Below, piece by piece: positions 7,939 through 15,312 of a DNA stretch of 21,758 nt. The first letter of the stretch is position 1, and every line of letters starts with the position of its first letter. Source of the DNA: Flavonifractor hominis (GTDB taxonomy: Bacteria > Bacillota > Clostridia > Oscillospirales > Oscillospiraceae); NCBI RefSeq assembly GCF_040095835.1, contig NZ_JBBMFT010000015.1, positions 1-21,758 of the forward strand. The letters are read 5' to 3'. Made by a program: the position numbers and the translations under genes. Below the pieces are notes generated by a model. That model was not told where the DNA came from. It worked only from the letters and a program-made list of their open reading frames with translations, and made no database searches.

Positions 7939-10041
7939 TCAAGTTCCCGGCCAGGCCTGTGGGTTTGAAGGTTCCATGGCGTCCAGCCGTTCCAGTTCCT
8001 GAGCGATCCGCCGGCCTTCCGGGGTGATGCGGGTAGCACCCCGGCCCCGGGCAATGCTCACCAGTCCCATAGACTGCATGTGGTGCAGCGCCTGGCGGAT
8101 CTCATGGTCAGACAGGGGGAGACAGGCGTCCAGGGCCTTGCGGTACAGGGTGCGCCGGCCCAGTCCTGCGGCGCTGTGTTCCTCCTGACACAGTGCCCGC
8201 AGCAGGAATGGGCAGCCGGCCATGTGGGAGAGCGCGGCGGCCGGTTGGGACAGGGGCAGCGGAGCGGGGGCGGCCTGCTGTTCCAGGTGGCGCTGAATGG
8301 CAGCGGGCAGAGCGTCGGTGTCAATATAGGAACCGCCCACACAGGAAAGGTACTCTACATAATTGATGAGTTCCCGCACATTGCCGGGGAAGGGGTAGCA
8401 CAAAATAGCCTGCCGGGCGGCCGGAGAGAGCTGGAAGGAGATGCCCAGGGAGCGCTTGATGGCCTCCAGAAGCAGCAGAATGTCCTCGCCCCGTTCCCGC
8501 AGCGGCGGAATGGTCAGGGGAAGGGTGTTCAGCCGGTAAAACAGGTCCTTTCGAAAGGTATTGGACTCCACCATCTCCTCCAGATTCCGGTTGCTGGCGG
8601 CGATGAGGCGCACGTCCACATGAATGATTTTATTGCCGCCCACCCGCATGACTTCCTTCTCCTGAATGACCCGCAGCAGCTTTACCTGGAGATTGGGGCT
8701 CATCCCCTCGATCTCGTCCAGCAGCAGGGTGCCGTGATGGGCAAATTCGAACAGGCCCAGCTTGCCGCCCTTTTTGGCGCCGGTAAAAGCCCCCTCCTCG
8801 TAGCCGAAAAGCTCGCTCTCCAAAAGTGTGTCGGGGATGGAGGCGCAGTTGATGGCCAGAAACGGTCCGTCCCGGCGGGGGGAGTAGTTGTGGATGGCCT
8901 GGGAGAAAAGTTCCTTTCCCGTGCCGCTTTCCCCCACGATGAGTACCGGCAAATCGGTCAGAGCCATTTTTTTGGCGATCTGCTTGGTTTTTTCAATGGC
9001 CGGACTGGCACCCAATATGTCCTCAAAGGTGTATTTGGCCTTGTGACCCCGTGAGAGCAGCTGGGCCCGCATCTTATGCTGCTTGTTTTCCTCGGCGGTA
9101 AAATCCTGAAGCAGGGCAAAGGCACCCAGATATTCCCCCCGCCGTACCACGGGGAACACGCTGACATTGATGTGTTTGCCGCAATAGCGCACCAGGCTGC
9201 TGCGCGGCTGTTCCTCGGGTGCAGCACCGGTCCCGAAGGGGAGAAAAGGCATGGTTTCTGTGGCGCTCTTCCCCATGACCCGCTCCGGCGACATGCCCAA
9301 AATCTTCTGGGCCTCCTGGTTGCAGGCAAAAATACGCATCTGATGGTCCACGCCGATGACCCCCATGTCCAGCACGCTCAGCAGCATGTCAAAGCGGGTC
9401 TCCAGCTGATATTTTTTGGCAAACAGATGCTTGATGCTGTAGTTGTCCCCGGGCAGCATGCGGAAATACCGCTGGAAGGGCTCGGTCTCCAGAAGAGATT
9501 CATACCCCAGCTTCAGGGCAATCTCGGTAATGGTGGACACGTCAAAGGTGCGCTGGCCAAGATTGATGACCGTCTTGATGTGAGAGGGGACATAGCGCAC
9601 CTCGTCCGGCGTGATGGCCAGGTCGACTCCGGGTTCCGGCTCGGCAAAGGGGTAGAAGGGGATGAATTCAATGTGATTGACCCCCAGATGGTGCAGGTCG
9701 GAAATGACCTCCATGGCCATCTTCAGGCTGAGGTTGACCAGCAGGGCGCGGGTACCCCTGGGAAGAGCCAGCAGCTGTTCCAGAGCCGGCTTTGTAATGG
9801 TGATGCTGGAAATGATGGTCAGACTCCCCGGCGGCAGCCATTGCTGGGCCACCTGATAGCTCTCTGTGGCGCTGGTGGAGACGATCACCAGGTCGGCCGG
9901 TTTGATCTGGTAGGCAGAGCCGTCCTCAAAGCTGTAGGGGATCACCTCAATGAGGTCGCCGAAGAGGGCGTAGAGCTGCTCGGTGTAGAAACGGACCACC
10001 GCCGTGGACAGGGTCACCACCGCGACCCGTTTTGCTGCCAT
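7939..10041 (-). CDS. Sigma-54-dependent activator with PAS-like sensor, AAA+ and winged-helix C terminus
   Basis: 700-residue bacterial enhancer-binding protein. Residues 1 to about 200 form an N-terminal receptor-like region (Rossmann-like start KRVAVVTLS) that recalls the PrpR-N type of sensor but is not firmly assigned. Residues about 213-315 look like a PAS domain (MGVIGVDHQMRIFACNQEA). The AAA+ domain (about 340-580) has Walker A GESGTGKE (370-377), the sigma-54 contact loop GAFTGA (417-422), Walker B TLLLDEIE (438-445) and FYRLN/PPLRER. The C terminus (about 610-686) lacks the usual Fis helix-turn-helix; it reads like a winged helix (EIRQALHHMQSMGLVSIARG...TRITPEGRRI). The start is supported by AAAGGAGG seven bases before the ATG. 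It is divergent from the M29/TRAP operon, whose consensus sigma-54 promoter lies between the two genes, so it most likely activates that operon. The inducer is unknown. Confidence 0.9.
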   Translation of the reverse strand: MAAKRVAVVTLSTAVVRFYTEQLYALFGDLIEVIPYSFEDGSAYQIKPADLVIVSTSATESYQVAQQWLPPGSLTIISSITITKPALEQLLALPRGTRALLVNLSLKMAMEVISDLHHLGVNHIEFIPFYPFAEPEPGVDLAITPDEVRYVPSHIKTVINLGQRTFDVSTITEIALKLGYESLLETEPFQRYFRMLPGDNYSIKHLFAKKYQLETRFDMLLSVLDMGVIGVDHQMRIFACNQEAQKILGMSPERVMGKSATETMPFLPFGTGAAPEEQPRSSLVRYCGKHINVSVFPVVRRGEYLGAFALLQDFTAEENKQHKMRAQLLSRGHKAKYTFEDILGASPAIEKTKQIAKKMALTDLPVLIVGESGTGKELFSQAIHNYSPRRDGPFLAINCASIPDTLLESELFGYEEGAFTGAKKGGKLGLFEFAHHGTLLLDEIEGMSPNLQVKLLRVIQEKEVMRVGGNKIIHVDVRLIAASNRNLEEMVESNTFRKDLFYRLNTLPLTIPPLRERGEDILLLLEAIKRSLGISFQLSPAARQAILCYPFPGNVRELINYVEYLSCVGGSYIDTDALPAAIQRHLEQQAAPAPLPLSQPAAALSHMAGCPFLLRALCQEEHSAAGLGRRTLYRKALDACLPLSDHEIRQALHHMQSMGLVSIARGRGATRITPEGRRIAQELERLDAMEPSNPQAWPGT

Positions 10042-10063
10042 GGGACCGCCTCCTTTGGGAGTT

Positions 10064-10096
10064 AATGGGGTAATTATAACATTTAATTAACCCATT
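10064..10096. promoter_or_regulatory. Inverted repeat, candidate activator binding site (UAS/operator)
   Basis: Arms AATGGGGTAATT (10064-10075) and AATTAACCCATT (10085-10096) match at 11 of 12 positions. It lies about 80-110 bases upstream of the sigma-54 promoter, a normal enhancer distance, and overlaps the probable -10 box of the divergent activator gene. Binding there could both activate the operon and repress the activator's own gene. This role is inferred from position only. Confidence 0.55.
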
Positions 10097-10100
10097 GAAA
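10073..10100 (-). promoter_or_regulatory. Probable sigma-A promoter of the first activator gene
   Basis: A perfect TATAAT on the minus strand (10078-10073) with a weak TTTCAA (10100-10095) 16 bases upstream. It overlaps the inverted repeat, so the gene may be autoregulated. Confidence 0.45.
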
Positions 10101-10176
10101 AGAAGAGAAGTGGTACAACAGAAGCCCTGTGTGCAAAAAAAGAGGGAAAATAGCAAAACTTGTCGGAAAAAAGGGT

Positions 10177-10192
10177 TGGCATGGAAGTTGCT
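10177..10192 (+). promoter_or_regulatory. Consensus sigma-54 (-24/-12) promoter of the M29/TRAP operon
   Basis: TGGCATGGAAGTTGCT fits the sigma-54 consensus TGGCAYRNNNNTTGCW at every defined position. GG and GC are ten bases apart as required. Transcription should start near 10203, about 49 bases before the first gene. Confidence 0.9.
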
Positions 10193-10251
10193 CCTATTCC
10201 TGAGTGAAGGAACGGTTCCCATCTACCATTTAGACGAAGGAGGAGAGAGGT

Positions 10252-11199
10252 ATGACTGCCATGGAAGGCGCGGCCCGGATTGTTCGGGACTGCGTCGGGG
10301 TCCGGCCGGAGGAAACGGTGGCGATCGTCACCGATACCCTGCGTCCGCCGGACATCGCTCAGCGGCTGTTTCGGGCCTGCACAGCCCGGGGGGCGTGCTG
10401 TGTACAGCTGCTGTTCGACGGGAGCCTGCCGGCGGGGGAAGTGCCCCGGCCGGTGGCGGCCGCCATTGAGGCTGCCGATGTGGTCTTTGGGGTGACCACG
10501 CAGACCCTGGGGTATGCTCCGGCTACCGGGGCGTGCATCCGGCGGGGCGGCCGGGTGGTGACCATGACGGAGGCGCCGGAGGACTTTTTAACCAACCCGG
10601 CGCTGGAAGCGGACTTTGAAGGCCTGCGGGAGCGGGTAGAGACCGTCCGGGCGGCATTTGACCGGGGCTGCGGTGTCCGGGTCACCGCACCGGGGGGGAC
10701 CGACCTGACCTTCCGCATCGACGGACGGCGGTCCAGCTGCTGCCCTGGCACTTGCCTGGAACCGGGGGTCATGGCCGCGGTGCCCGATATGGAGGTCTAT
10801 ATCGCCCCGCTGGAGGGAACGGCGGAGGGCACCCTGGCGGCCGACCTGAGCGGGACGGGCCTGGGCCTGCTGGAGGAGCCGGTGGTGCTGAAGATTGAGA
10901 ACGGCCGCGCGGTGGAAATCCGGGGCGGCCGGCAGGCGCAGCAGCTGGCCGAGCGGGTGCACGCCGTGCCCGGCGGAGATGTGCTGGCCGAATTTGCCGT
11001 GGGGCTCAATCCCTGTGCCCGTCCCTGCGGAAGCATTGTCATCGACGAGGGAATCTATGGCACGGGGCATTTCGCCCTGGGCAGCAATACAGGATTTGGA
11101 GGGGGGAACGCGTGTCCACAGCATTTGGATCTGGTGTACTGGAAACCTACCATCTGGTTTGACCAACAGCTGTTCATGAAGGACGGGGTCCTTTGCTGA
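10252..11199 (+). CDS. M29-family (aminopeptidase T)-like metallohydrolase
   Basis: 315-residue protein whose C-terminal half fits the M29 metallopeptidase fold, a family that also includes the dihydroxypyridine dioxygenase NicX. Candidate metal ligands are Glu247 (EFAVGLNP), Glu266 (IDEGIYGTGH), His273, His291 and Asp293 (QHLDLV), with the glycine-rich GFGGGNA between them. It is shorter than typical aminopeptidases of the family (about 370-410 residues), mostly in the N-terminal part, so the substrate may differ from a simple peptide. AAGGAGG eight bases upstream supports the ATG at 10252; a second ATG lies three codons further on. It is the first gene after the sigma-54 promoter and is followed 31 bases later by the TRAP binding protein. 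A role in freeing amino acids from imported small peptides or amides is inferred from context. Confidence 0.72.
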   Translation: MTAMEGAARIVRDCVGVRPEETVAIVTDTLRPPDIAQRLFRACTARGACCVQLLFDGSLPAGEVPRPVAAAIEAADVVFGVTTQTLGYAPATGACIRRGGRVVTMTEAPEDFLTNPALEADFEGLRERVETVRAAFDRGCGVRVTAPGGTDLTFRIDGRRSSCCPGTCLEPGVMAAVPDMEVYIAPLEGTAEGTLAADLSGTGLGLLEEPVVLKIENGRAVEIRGGRQAQQLAERVHAVPGGDVLAEFAVGLNPCARPCGSIVIDEGIYGTGHFALGSNTGFGGGNACPQHLDLVYWKPTIWFDQQLFMKDGVLC

Positions 11200-11230
11200 C
11201 CCCAACAGAAAAAAGACAGGAGGATGTTCC

Positions 11231-12277
11231 ATGAAAAAGCGAATCACCGCCCTGGCTGCCCTGCTGCTGATCCCCACCCTGCTGTGCGCCGGTTGTTCCA
11301 ATTCACCTGCCGCTGAGACCAATCCTGCCGGTGGGACCTCAGATACCCAAGGGGGCGGAGAGCCCATTGTACTGAAATTCAGCGACGTCAACGGTGAGCA
11401 GTCCCCGGCCGGCGTCTTCTGCCTGACCTTTAAGGAACTGGTGGAGGAGCGCACCGAGGGGCGGGTCATCATCGAAAACTACTTCGGCGGTACCCTGACG
11501 GCCAACAACATCGAAGGCACTCAGACCGGCATCGCCGATCTGAGCCAGCACGACGTGAGCGAAGTCACCGATCTGTGCCCCGCCCTCTCCATCCTGGAGG
11601 CGCCCTATCTCTTTGAGAGTGACGAGGATCTGTTTAAGGTGACCGATCCCGACTCTCCCATCATGGACCGGCTCAACGAGGAGCTGGCGGGCTCGGGCGT
11701 ACGCCTGGTGGCCACCTACTCCTGGGGCAACCAGAATCTGCTCACCACCAACAAGCCGGTGTACTCCGAGGCCGACCTGAAGGGTATGAAGATCCGGGTC
11801 ATCCCCAGCAAGATCTTCATGGAGACCATGAGCGCCATGGGCGCCACCCCCACACCCATGGGCTGGGGCGAGGTCATCACCTCCCTGGTGACCAACATGA
11901 TCGACGGCACCGGCATGCCCTTCTCCAATATCGTGGACACCGGCCTGCACGAGATCGAGCACTACTGCATCATGACCGGCCACAATCCCACCCTGTCCGG
12001 CGTGTTCATCAACGAGACCAGCTGGGCCAAGCTCTCCGAGGAGGACCAGCAGATCCTGGAGCAGGCGGGTGTGGAAGCCCGGCAGGCCGTCTATGACAGC
12101 TTTGCCGAGAGCGAGGACGAAGCCCGGGCCGCCATGGAGGAAAAGGGCATGACCATCATCGAGGCCGATGAGCTGTCCTTTGACACCGAGCGCATCCGGG
12201 ACGAGGTGAGCGAGAAGTTCCAGGAGGAGTGGGGCGATATCTTCCAGGAGATCATGGATTACCTGGAGGAGAGCTGA
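11231..12277 (+). CDS. dctP: TRAP transporter solute-binding lipoprotein, DctP family
   Basis: 348-residue extracytoplasmic binding protein. It has a signal peptide with a lipobox-like LCAGC and Cys22 as the likely lipid-anchored residue; Cys at -3 is not canonical. The mature part follows the SBP_bac_7/DctP pattern: VLKFSDVNG start, a FGGTLTANNIEG-type segment, and LKGMKIRVIPSKIFMETMSA with Arg189, the position that normally holds a substrate carboxylate. MGWGEVITSLVTNMIDG follows. TRAP systems import organic acids, sialic acid or amino-acid-like compounds with Na+; the substrate cannot be read from sequence. AGGAGG seven bases upstream supports the start. It is followed by dctQ and dctM, which together form a complete three-part transporter. 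Confidence 0.92.
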   Translation: MKKRITALAALLLIPTLLCAGCSNSPAAETNPAGGTSDTQGGGEPIVLKFSDVNGEQSPAGVFCLTFKELVEERTEGRVIIENYFGGTLTANNIEGTQTGIADLSQHDVSEVTDLCPALSILEAPYLFESDEDLFKVTDPDSPIMDRLNEELAGSGVRLVATYSWGNQNLLTTNKPVYSEADLKGMKIRVIPSKIFMETMSAMGATPTPMGWGEVITSLVTNMIDGTGMPFSNIVDTGLHEIEHYCIMTGHNPTLSGVFINETSWAKLSEEDQQILEQAGVEARQAVYDSFAESEDEARAAMEEKGMTIIEADELSFDTERIRDEVSEKFQEEWGDIFQEIMDYLEES

Positions 12278-12293
12278 GACACGGGAGGCTGTT

Positions 12294-12761
12294 ATGAAAA
12301 AAGCGCTGGATGGCTTTGAACGGGTGGTGGACTGGCTGGAGATCGCCATCAATGTCCTCATCATTGGCGTGATCGGATTGCAGATCATTACCCGCTCCAT
12401 CTTCAATCTGCCTCTGAAGTTTCCAGAGGAAGTGGCTACCTTTTCCCTCATTGCCATGATTTTTGTGGGCCTGCCCATTGTAGAGCGCTATGACTCTCAC
12501 CTGCGGGTGGAGTTCCTTCAAGAAAAGATGGGCCCCGCGGGACGAAAGGTGTGCCGCATCATCAGCCGGGTGCTGATCCTGCTGTGCGTGGCCGGCATTC
12601 TGGCCGGCGAGGCCCAGCTCTTCCCCCAGATCCGGGTGCTGAAGACCCATGCCGCCGGAATCCCCTATCCCTGGCTGCATACCGTAATGATCGTCTTTTC
12701 TGTCCTGTGGGGCCTGTTTGCCATACTGGGCCTCATCAAGGAGATCCGAAAGAAGGTGTGA
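12294..12761 (+). CDS. dctQ: TRAP transporter small membrane subunit, DctQ family
   Basis: 155 residues with four hydrophobic segments (about 15-40, 47-68, 90-112, 128-150), as expected for DctQ. The family-typical FPEEVATFSLIAMIFVGLP stretch is present. It links the binding protein DctP to the large permease DctM. It lies 16 bases after dctP with GGAGG five bases before the ATG and ends three bases before dctM, consistent with coupled translation. Confidence 0.92.
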   Translation: MKKALDGFERVVDWLEIAINVLIIGVIGLQIITRSIFNLPLKFPEEVATFSLIAMIFVGLPIVERYDSHLRVEFLQEKMGPAGRKVCRIISRVLILLCVAGILAGEAQLFPQIRVLKTHAAGIPYPWLHTVMIVFSVLWGLFAILGLIKEIRKKV

Positions 12762-12764
12762 GGA

Positions 12765-14045
12765 TTGCTTGCCATTGTTTTGATCCTGTTTCTCGTCCTG
12801 CTGCTGGGCGGATTTCCCATTGTGGTGGCCATGGGCGTGCCTTCGCTGCTCTACGTGATCGTGGAAGGTTTGCCGCCCTCCACCATGGCCTATTCCATTT
12901 TCCAGTCGCTCAACTCCTTCCCGCTGGTGGCCAGCCCACTGTTTATCCTCATGGGCTGCCTCATCAACAATTTTGGGGAGACCTCCAACCTGTTCCACTT
13001 CTGCCGGGTGCTCATGCGCAACGCCAAGGGCTACACCGCCAAGGTCAACATCATCGTCAGTCTGATCTTTGCCGGTATGTCCGGCGCGGCGGTGGCCGAC
13101 ATCGGCGGACTGGGGCAGGTGGAGATCAAGGCCATGGAGGAGGAGGGCTTCTCCCGGGAGTACGCGGCCGCGCTGACGGCGGCTACCTCCATGGTGGGGC
13201 CCATCTTCCCGCCCAGCATCCCGCTGCTCATCTTCGCGGTGCTGGCCCAGACCTCCTCCCTGAGCTGCCTGATGGCCGGTATGCTGCCCGCCTTTGCCAT
13301 CGTGATCGTGATGTATCTCTTTATCTCCTTCCAGTGCCGGAGCAAACTCAAGCCCCGTGCATCGGAGCAGGAGCAGCGCTTTGCGGCCAAGGAGAGCCTG
13401 TGGCAGGCCACCAAGCAGGCCCTGCATATCCTCTTCCTCATCCCCGCCATTATCGTCTCCATGCTCACCGGACTGTTCAGCCCCAGCGAGGCCGGCGCCG
13501 CCGCTGTGCTGTATATCCTGATCGTGGAGGCCATCAAGGGCAAGTTCTCCTTCAAGATCCTGAAAGATTCCATCATCGAGACCTATAAGACCATTTGCAA
13601 CATTTTTATCATCATCGGTGTGGCTGCCTTCTTTACCAAGGTCCTCACCCTGGAGCACTTCCCGGAGATGGTCTCAGGGGCCTTCCTGAATCTGGCCGAC
13701 CATCCGGTGCTCATTCTGCTGCTCATTAACATTCTGGTGCTGCTGGTGGGGATGTTCATGGAGACCATCTCCGCGCTGACCATCCTCACTCCCATCCTGC
13801 TGCCGGTGGCTGCGGCCATTCAGGTAGACCCCATCCATCTGGGCGTTATCCTGGTGCTCAACCTGACCATCGGTATGCTGACGCCCCCCTTCGGCGTGGG
13901 GCTGTACACCGTGGCCACGGTGGGAAATGTGCCGGCTCACAAGGTGCTGCGGGAGCTGCTGCCGCTCTATGTTCCATTGGTCGTGGCGCTGCTCATTGTG
14001 ACCTATGTCCCGCCGCTGACCCTTCTGCTGCCGAGCCTACTTTAA
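12765..14045 (+). CDS. dctM: TRAP transporter large permease, DctM family
   Basis: 426-residue polytopic membrane protein, normal length for DctM. It begins with the usual hydrophobic helix ending in LLLGGFPIVVAMGVPS and carries the family pattern FAGMSGAAVADIGGLGQVEIKAM, IFPPSIPLLIFAVLA and, near the end, LTPPFGVGLYTVA. It uses a TTG start at 12765, just after the dctQ stop, with AAGGTG upstream; the next in-frame ATG (residue 23) would remove most of the first helix. It forms the Na+-driven translocation channel with DctQ and is the fourth gene of the sigma-54 operon. Confidence 0.92.
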   Translation: MLAIVLILFLVLLLGGFPIVVAMGVPSLLYVIVEGLPPSTMAYSIFQSLNSFPLVASPLFILMGCLINNFGETSNLFHFCRVLMRNAKGYTAKVNIIVSLIFAGMSGAAVADIGGLGQVEIKAMEEEGFSREYAAALTAATSMVGPIFPPSIPLLIFAVLAQTSSLSCLMAGMLPAFAIVIVMYLFISFQCRSKLKPRASEQEQRFAAKESLWQATKQALHILFLIPAIIVSMLTGLFSPSEAGAAAVLYILIVEAIKGKFSFKILKDSIIETYKTICNIFIIIGVAAFFTKVLTLEHFPEMVSGAFLNLADHPVLILLLINILVLLVGMFMETISALTILTPILLPVAAAIQVDPIHLGVILVLNLTIGMLTPPFGVGLYTVATVGNVPAHKVLRELLPLYVPLVVALLIVTYVPPLTLLLPSLL

Positions 14046-14063
14046 ACGATTAGGGGTAGTAAC

Positions 14064-15083
14064 ATGGATATCAAACAGATGATTGCGGGCTATCCCCGGC
14101 TGCCCCTGACGCCGCTGCCCACCCCGCTGGAGTTTGCTCCCAACCTGACAGACTATCTGGGTGGGCCGCAGATCTACATCAAGCGGGATGATCTGACCGC
14201 CCTGGCGTTTGGCGGGAACAAAACCCGGAAGCTGGAGTTTCTCATGCCTCAGGCAGTGGAACAGGGGGCGGACACCCTCATCACTCTGGGAGGCGTGCAG
14301 TCCAACTGGGTCCGGCAGACCGTGGCGGTGGCCCGGAAGCTGGGTATGGAGGCTGTGGCGGTACTGGAGGGGGAGATGCCCCAGGACTGCCAGGGGAATC
14401 TGCTGCTGGACCACATTATGGGGGCCAAGCTTATCTACGACCCCAACGTGACCCAGGCGCTGGAGGACCAGGAGATCCAGGGCGTTTTCCCCGTGACGGG
14501 GAAGATCGCCGCAGACTACCGGGCGATGGGGCGGCGGCCCTTCCTGCTCCCGCTGGGAGGCGCCACACCCCTGGGCAACCTGGGGTACATCAACGCCGTG
14601 GATGAGCTCAACGACCAGATGCAGACGCTGGGCATCCGGGCGGATTACCTCATCGCGGCCACAGGGACCGGCGGGACCCAGGCCGGCATCGAGTGCGGCC
14701 TGCGCCTGTCCGGCGCGGGGACCAAGATGCTGGGCATCAGTGTCAGCCACCATACCCGGCCCAAGGAAGAGGAGATCGCCGAGCTGTGCAACGCCACCAT
14801 GCAGATGCTGGGGTGCGTGGGGGAGCACTTTGAGAGCCAGGAGATCTCGGTCAATTACGACTACATCGGCCAGGGCTACGGCGCCGTTACCCAGCAGGCG
14901 CTGGAGGCCGTCCGCATCGCCGCCGAGACCGAGGGGCTGGTCCTGTGCCACACCTATGCGGGAAAGGCCTTTGCCGGAATGATCGATCTGATCCGCAAAG
15001 GCATTCTGACCCGGTCGGATACGGTGGTCTTCCTGCACACGGGCGGCGGGGTCGCCAACTTCGCCCACTCCGAGCTGTTCTGA
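14064..15083 (+). CDS. PLP-dependent lyase/deaminase, D-cysteine desulfhydrase / ACC deaminase family
   Basis: 339-residue fold-type-II PLP enzyme. Lys53 in AFGGNKTRKLEF is the Schiff-base lysine, ATGTGGTQAG (199-208) the phosphate-binding loop, and HTGGGVANF a conserved C-terminal segment. Members include D-cysteine desulfhydrase, ACC deaminase and L-cysteate sulfo-lyase (CuyA); they convert small amino acids to 2-oxo acids with loss of ammonia and often sulfide or sulfite. The usual QSNH at the substrate pocket is QSNW here (Gln79-Trp82), so the substrate may differ from the named enzymes. It lies 18 bases after dctM and is the last gene before a strong terminator, so it probably breaks down what the TRAP system imports. 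The ribosome binding site is weak (AGGGGT). Confidence 0.85.
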   Translation: MDIKQMIAGYPRLPLTPLPTPLEFAPNLTDYLGGPQIYIKRDDLTALAFGGNKTRKLEFLMPQAVEQGADTLITLGGVQSNWVRQTVAVARKLGMEAVAVLEGEMPQDCQGNLLLDHIMGAKLIYDPNVTQALEDQEIQGVFPVTGKIAADYRAMGRRPFLLPLGGATPLGNLGYINAVDELNDQMQTLGIRADYLIAATGTGGTQAGIECGLRLSGAGTKMLGISVSHHTRPKEEEIAELCNATMQMLGCVGEHFESQEISVNYDYIGQGYGAVTQQALEAVRIAAETEGLVLCHTYAGKAFAGMIDLIRKGILTRSDTVVFLHTGGGVANFAHSELF

Positions 15084-15127
15084 AACAACCCCCACAAGGG
15101 CCGGACCCTTGTGGGGGTTGTTTTGTT
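15083..15127 (+). terminator. Intrinsic terminator ending the M29/TRAP operon
   Basis: 18-bp perfect stem (15083-15100 with 15106-15123) with a 5-nt loop, followed by TTGTTG. The left arm starts at the last base of the preceding stop codon. Confidence 0.88.
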
Positions 15128-15132
15128 GAGAG

Positions 15133-15170
15133 ATTCCGAAAACGTGGAATACAGGAACTGGAATATTCCA
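15133..15170. promoter_or_regulatory. Palindromes upstream of the second sigma-54 promoter, candidate UAS
   Basis: Two inverted repeats: ATTCC(N8)GGAAT (15133-15150) and the perfect 12-mer TGGAATATTCCA (15159-15170). They share the same half-site and lie about 90-125 bases upstream of the sigma-54 promoter, as activator sites usually do. A related GGAACGGTTCC lies at 10209-10219 just before the first operon. The assignment is by position. Confidence 0.55.
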
Positions 15171-15259
15171 AAAAACCGGACGATCAAGGCCGGAGCCGGT
15201 CTGCGGTATTGTGCCCCAAGCCCTTGGGAGACGGCGCATGGCGGGCAGCGGACAGAAGT

Positions 15260-15275
15260 TGGCACAAAATCTGCT
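15260..15275 (+). promoter_or_regulatory. Sigma-54 (-24/-12) promoter of the decarboxylase/aminoacylase operon
   Basis: TGGCACAAAATCTGCT matches the consensus except C for the first T of TTGC. The essential GG and GC are kept ten bases apart. The predicted start near 15287 is about 25 bases before the first ATG. Confidence 0.82.
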
Positions 15276-15312
15276 TTTTCTACGGGCGGTACCAAAAAGG
15301 AGGACCGATGCT

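Noticed and set aside
12252..13658. Long minus-strand frames across dctQ and dctM, and similar ones across the PLP lyase (14037-15386) and nhaC (18027-19745)
   Set aside because: Rich in His, Gln, Asp and Gly without domains; they are antisense shadows of well-supported membrane-protein and enzyme genes.
15211..15312. Upstream start giving a longer decarboxylase
   Set aside because: It lies before the sigma-54 promoter at 15260 and would add a non-homologous basic extension; the ATG at 15313 has AAAGGAGG.
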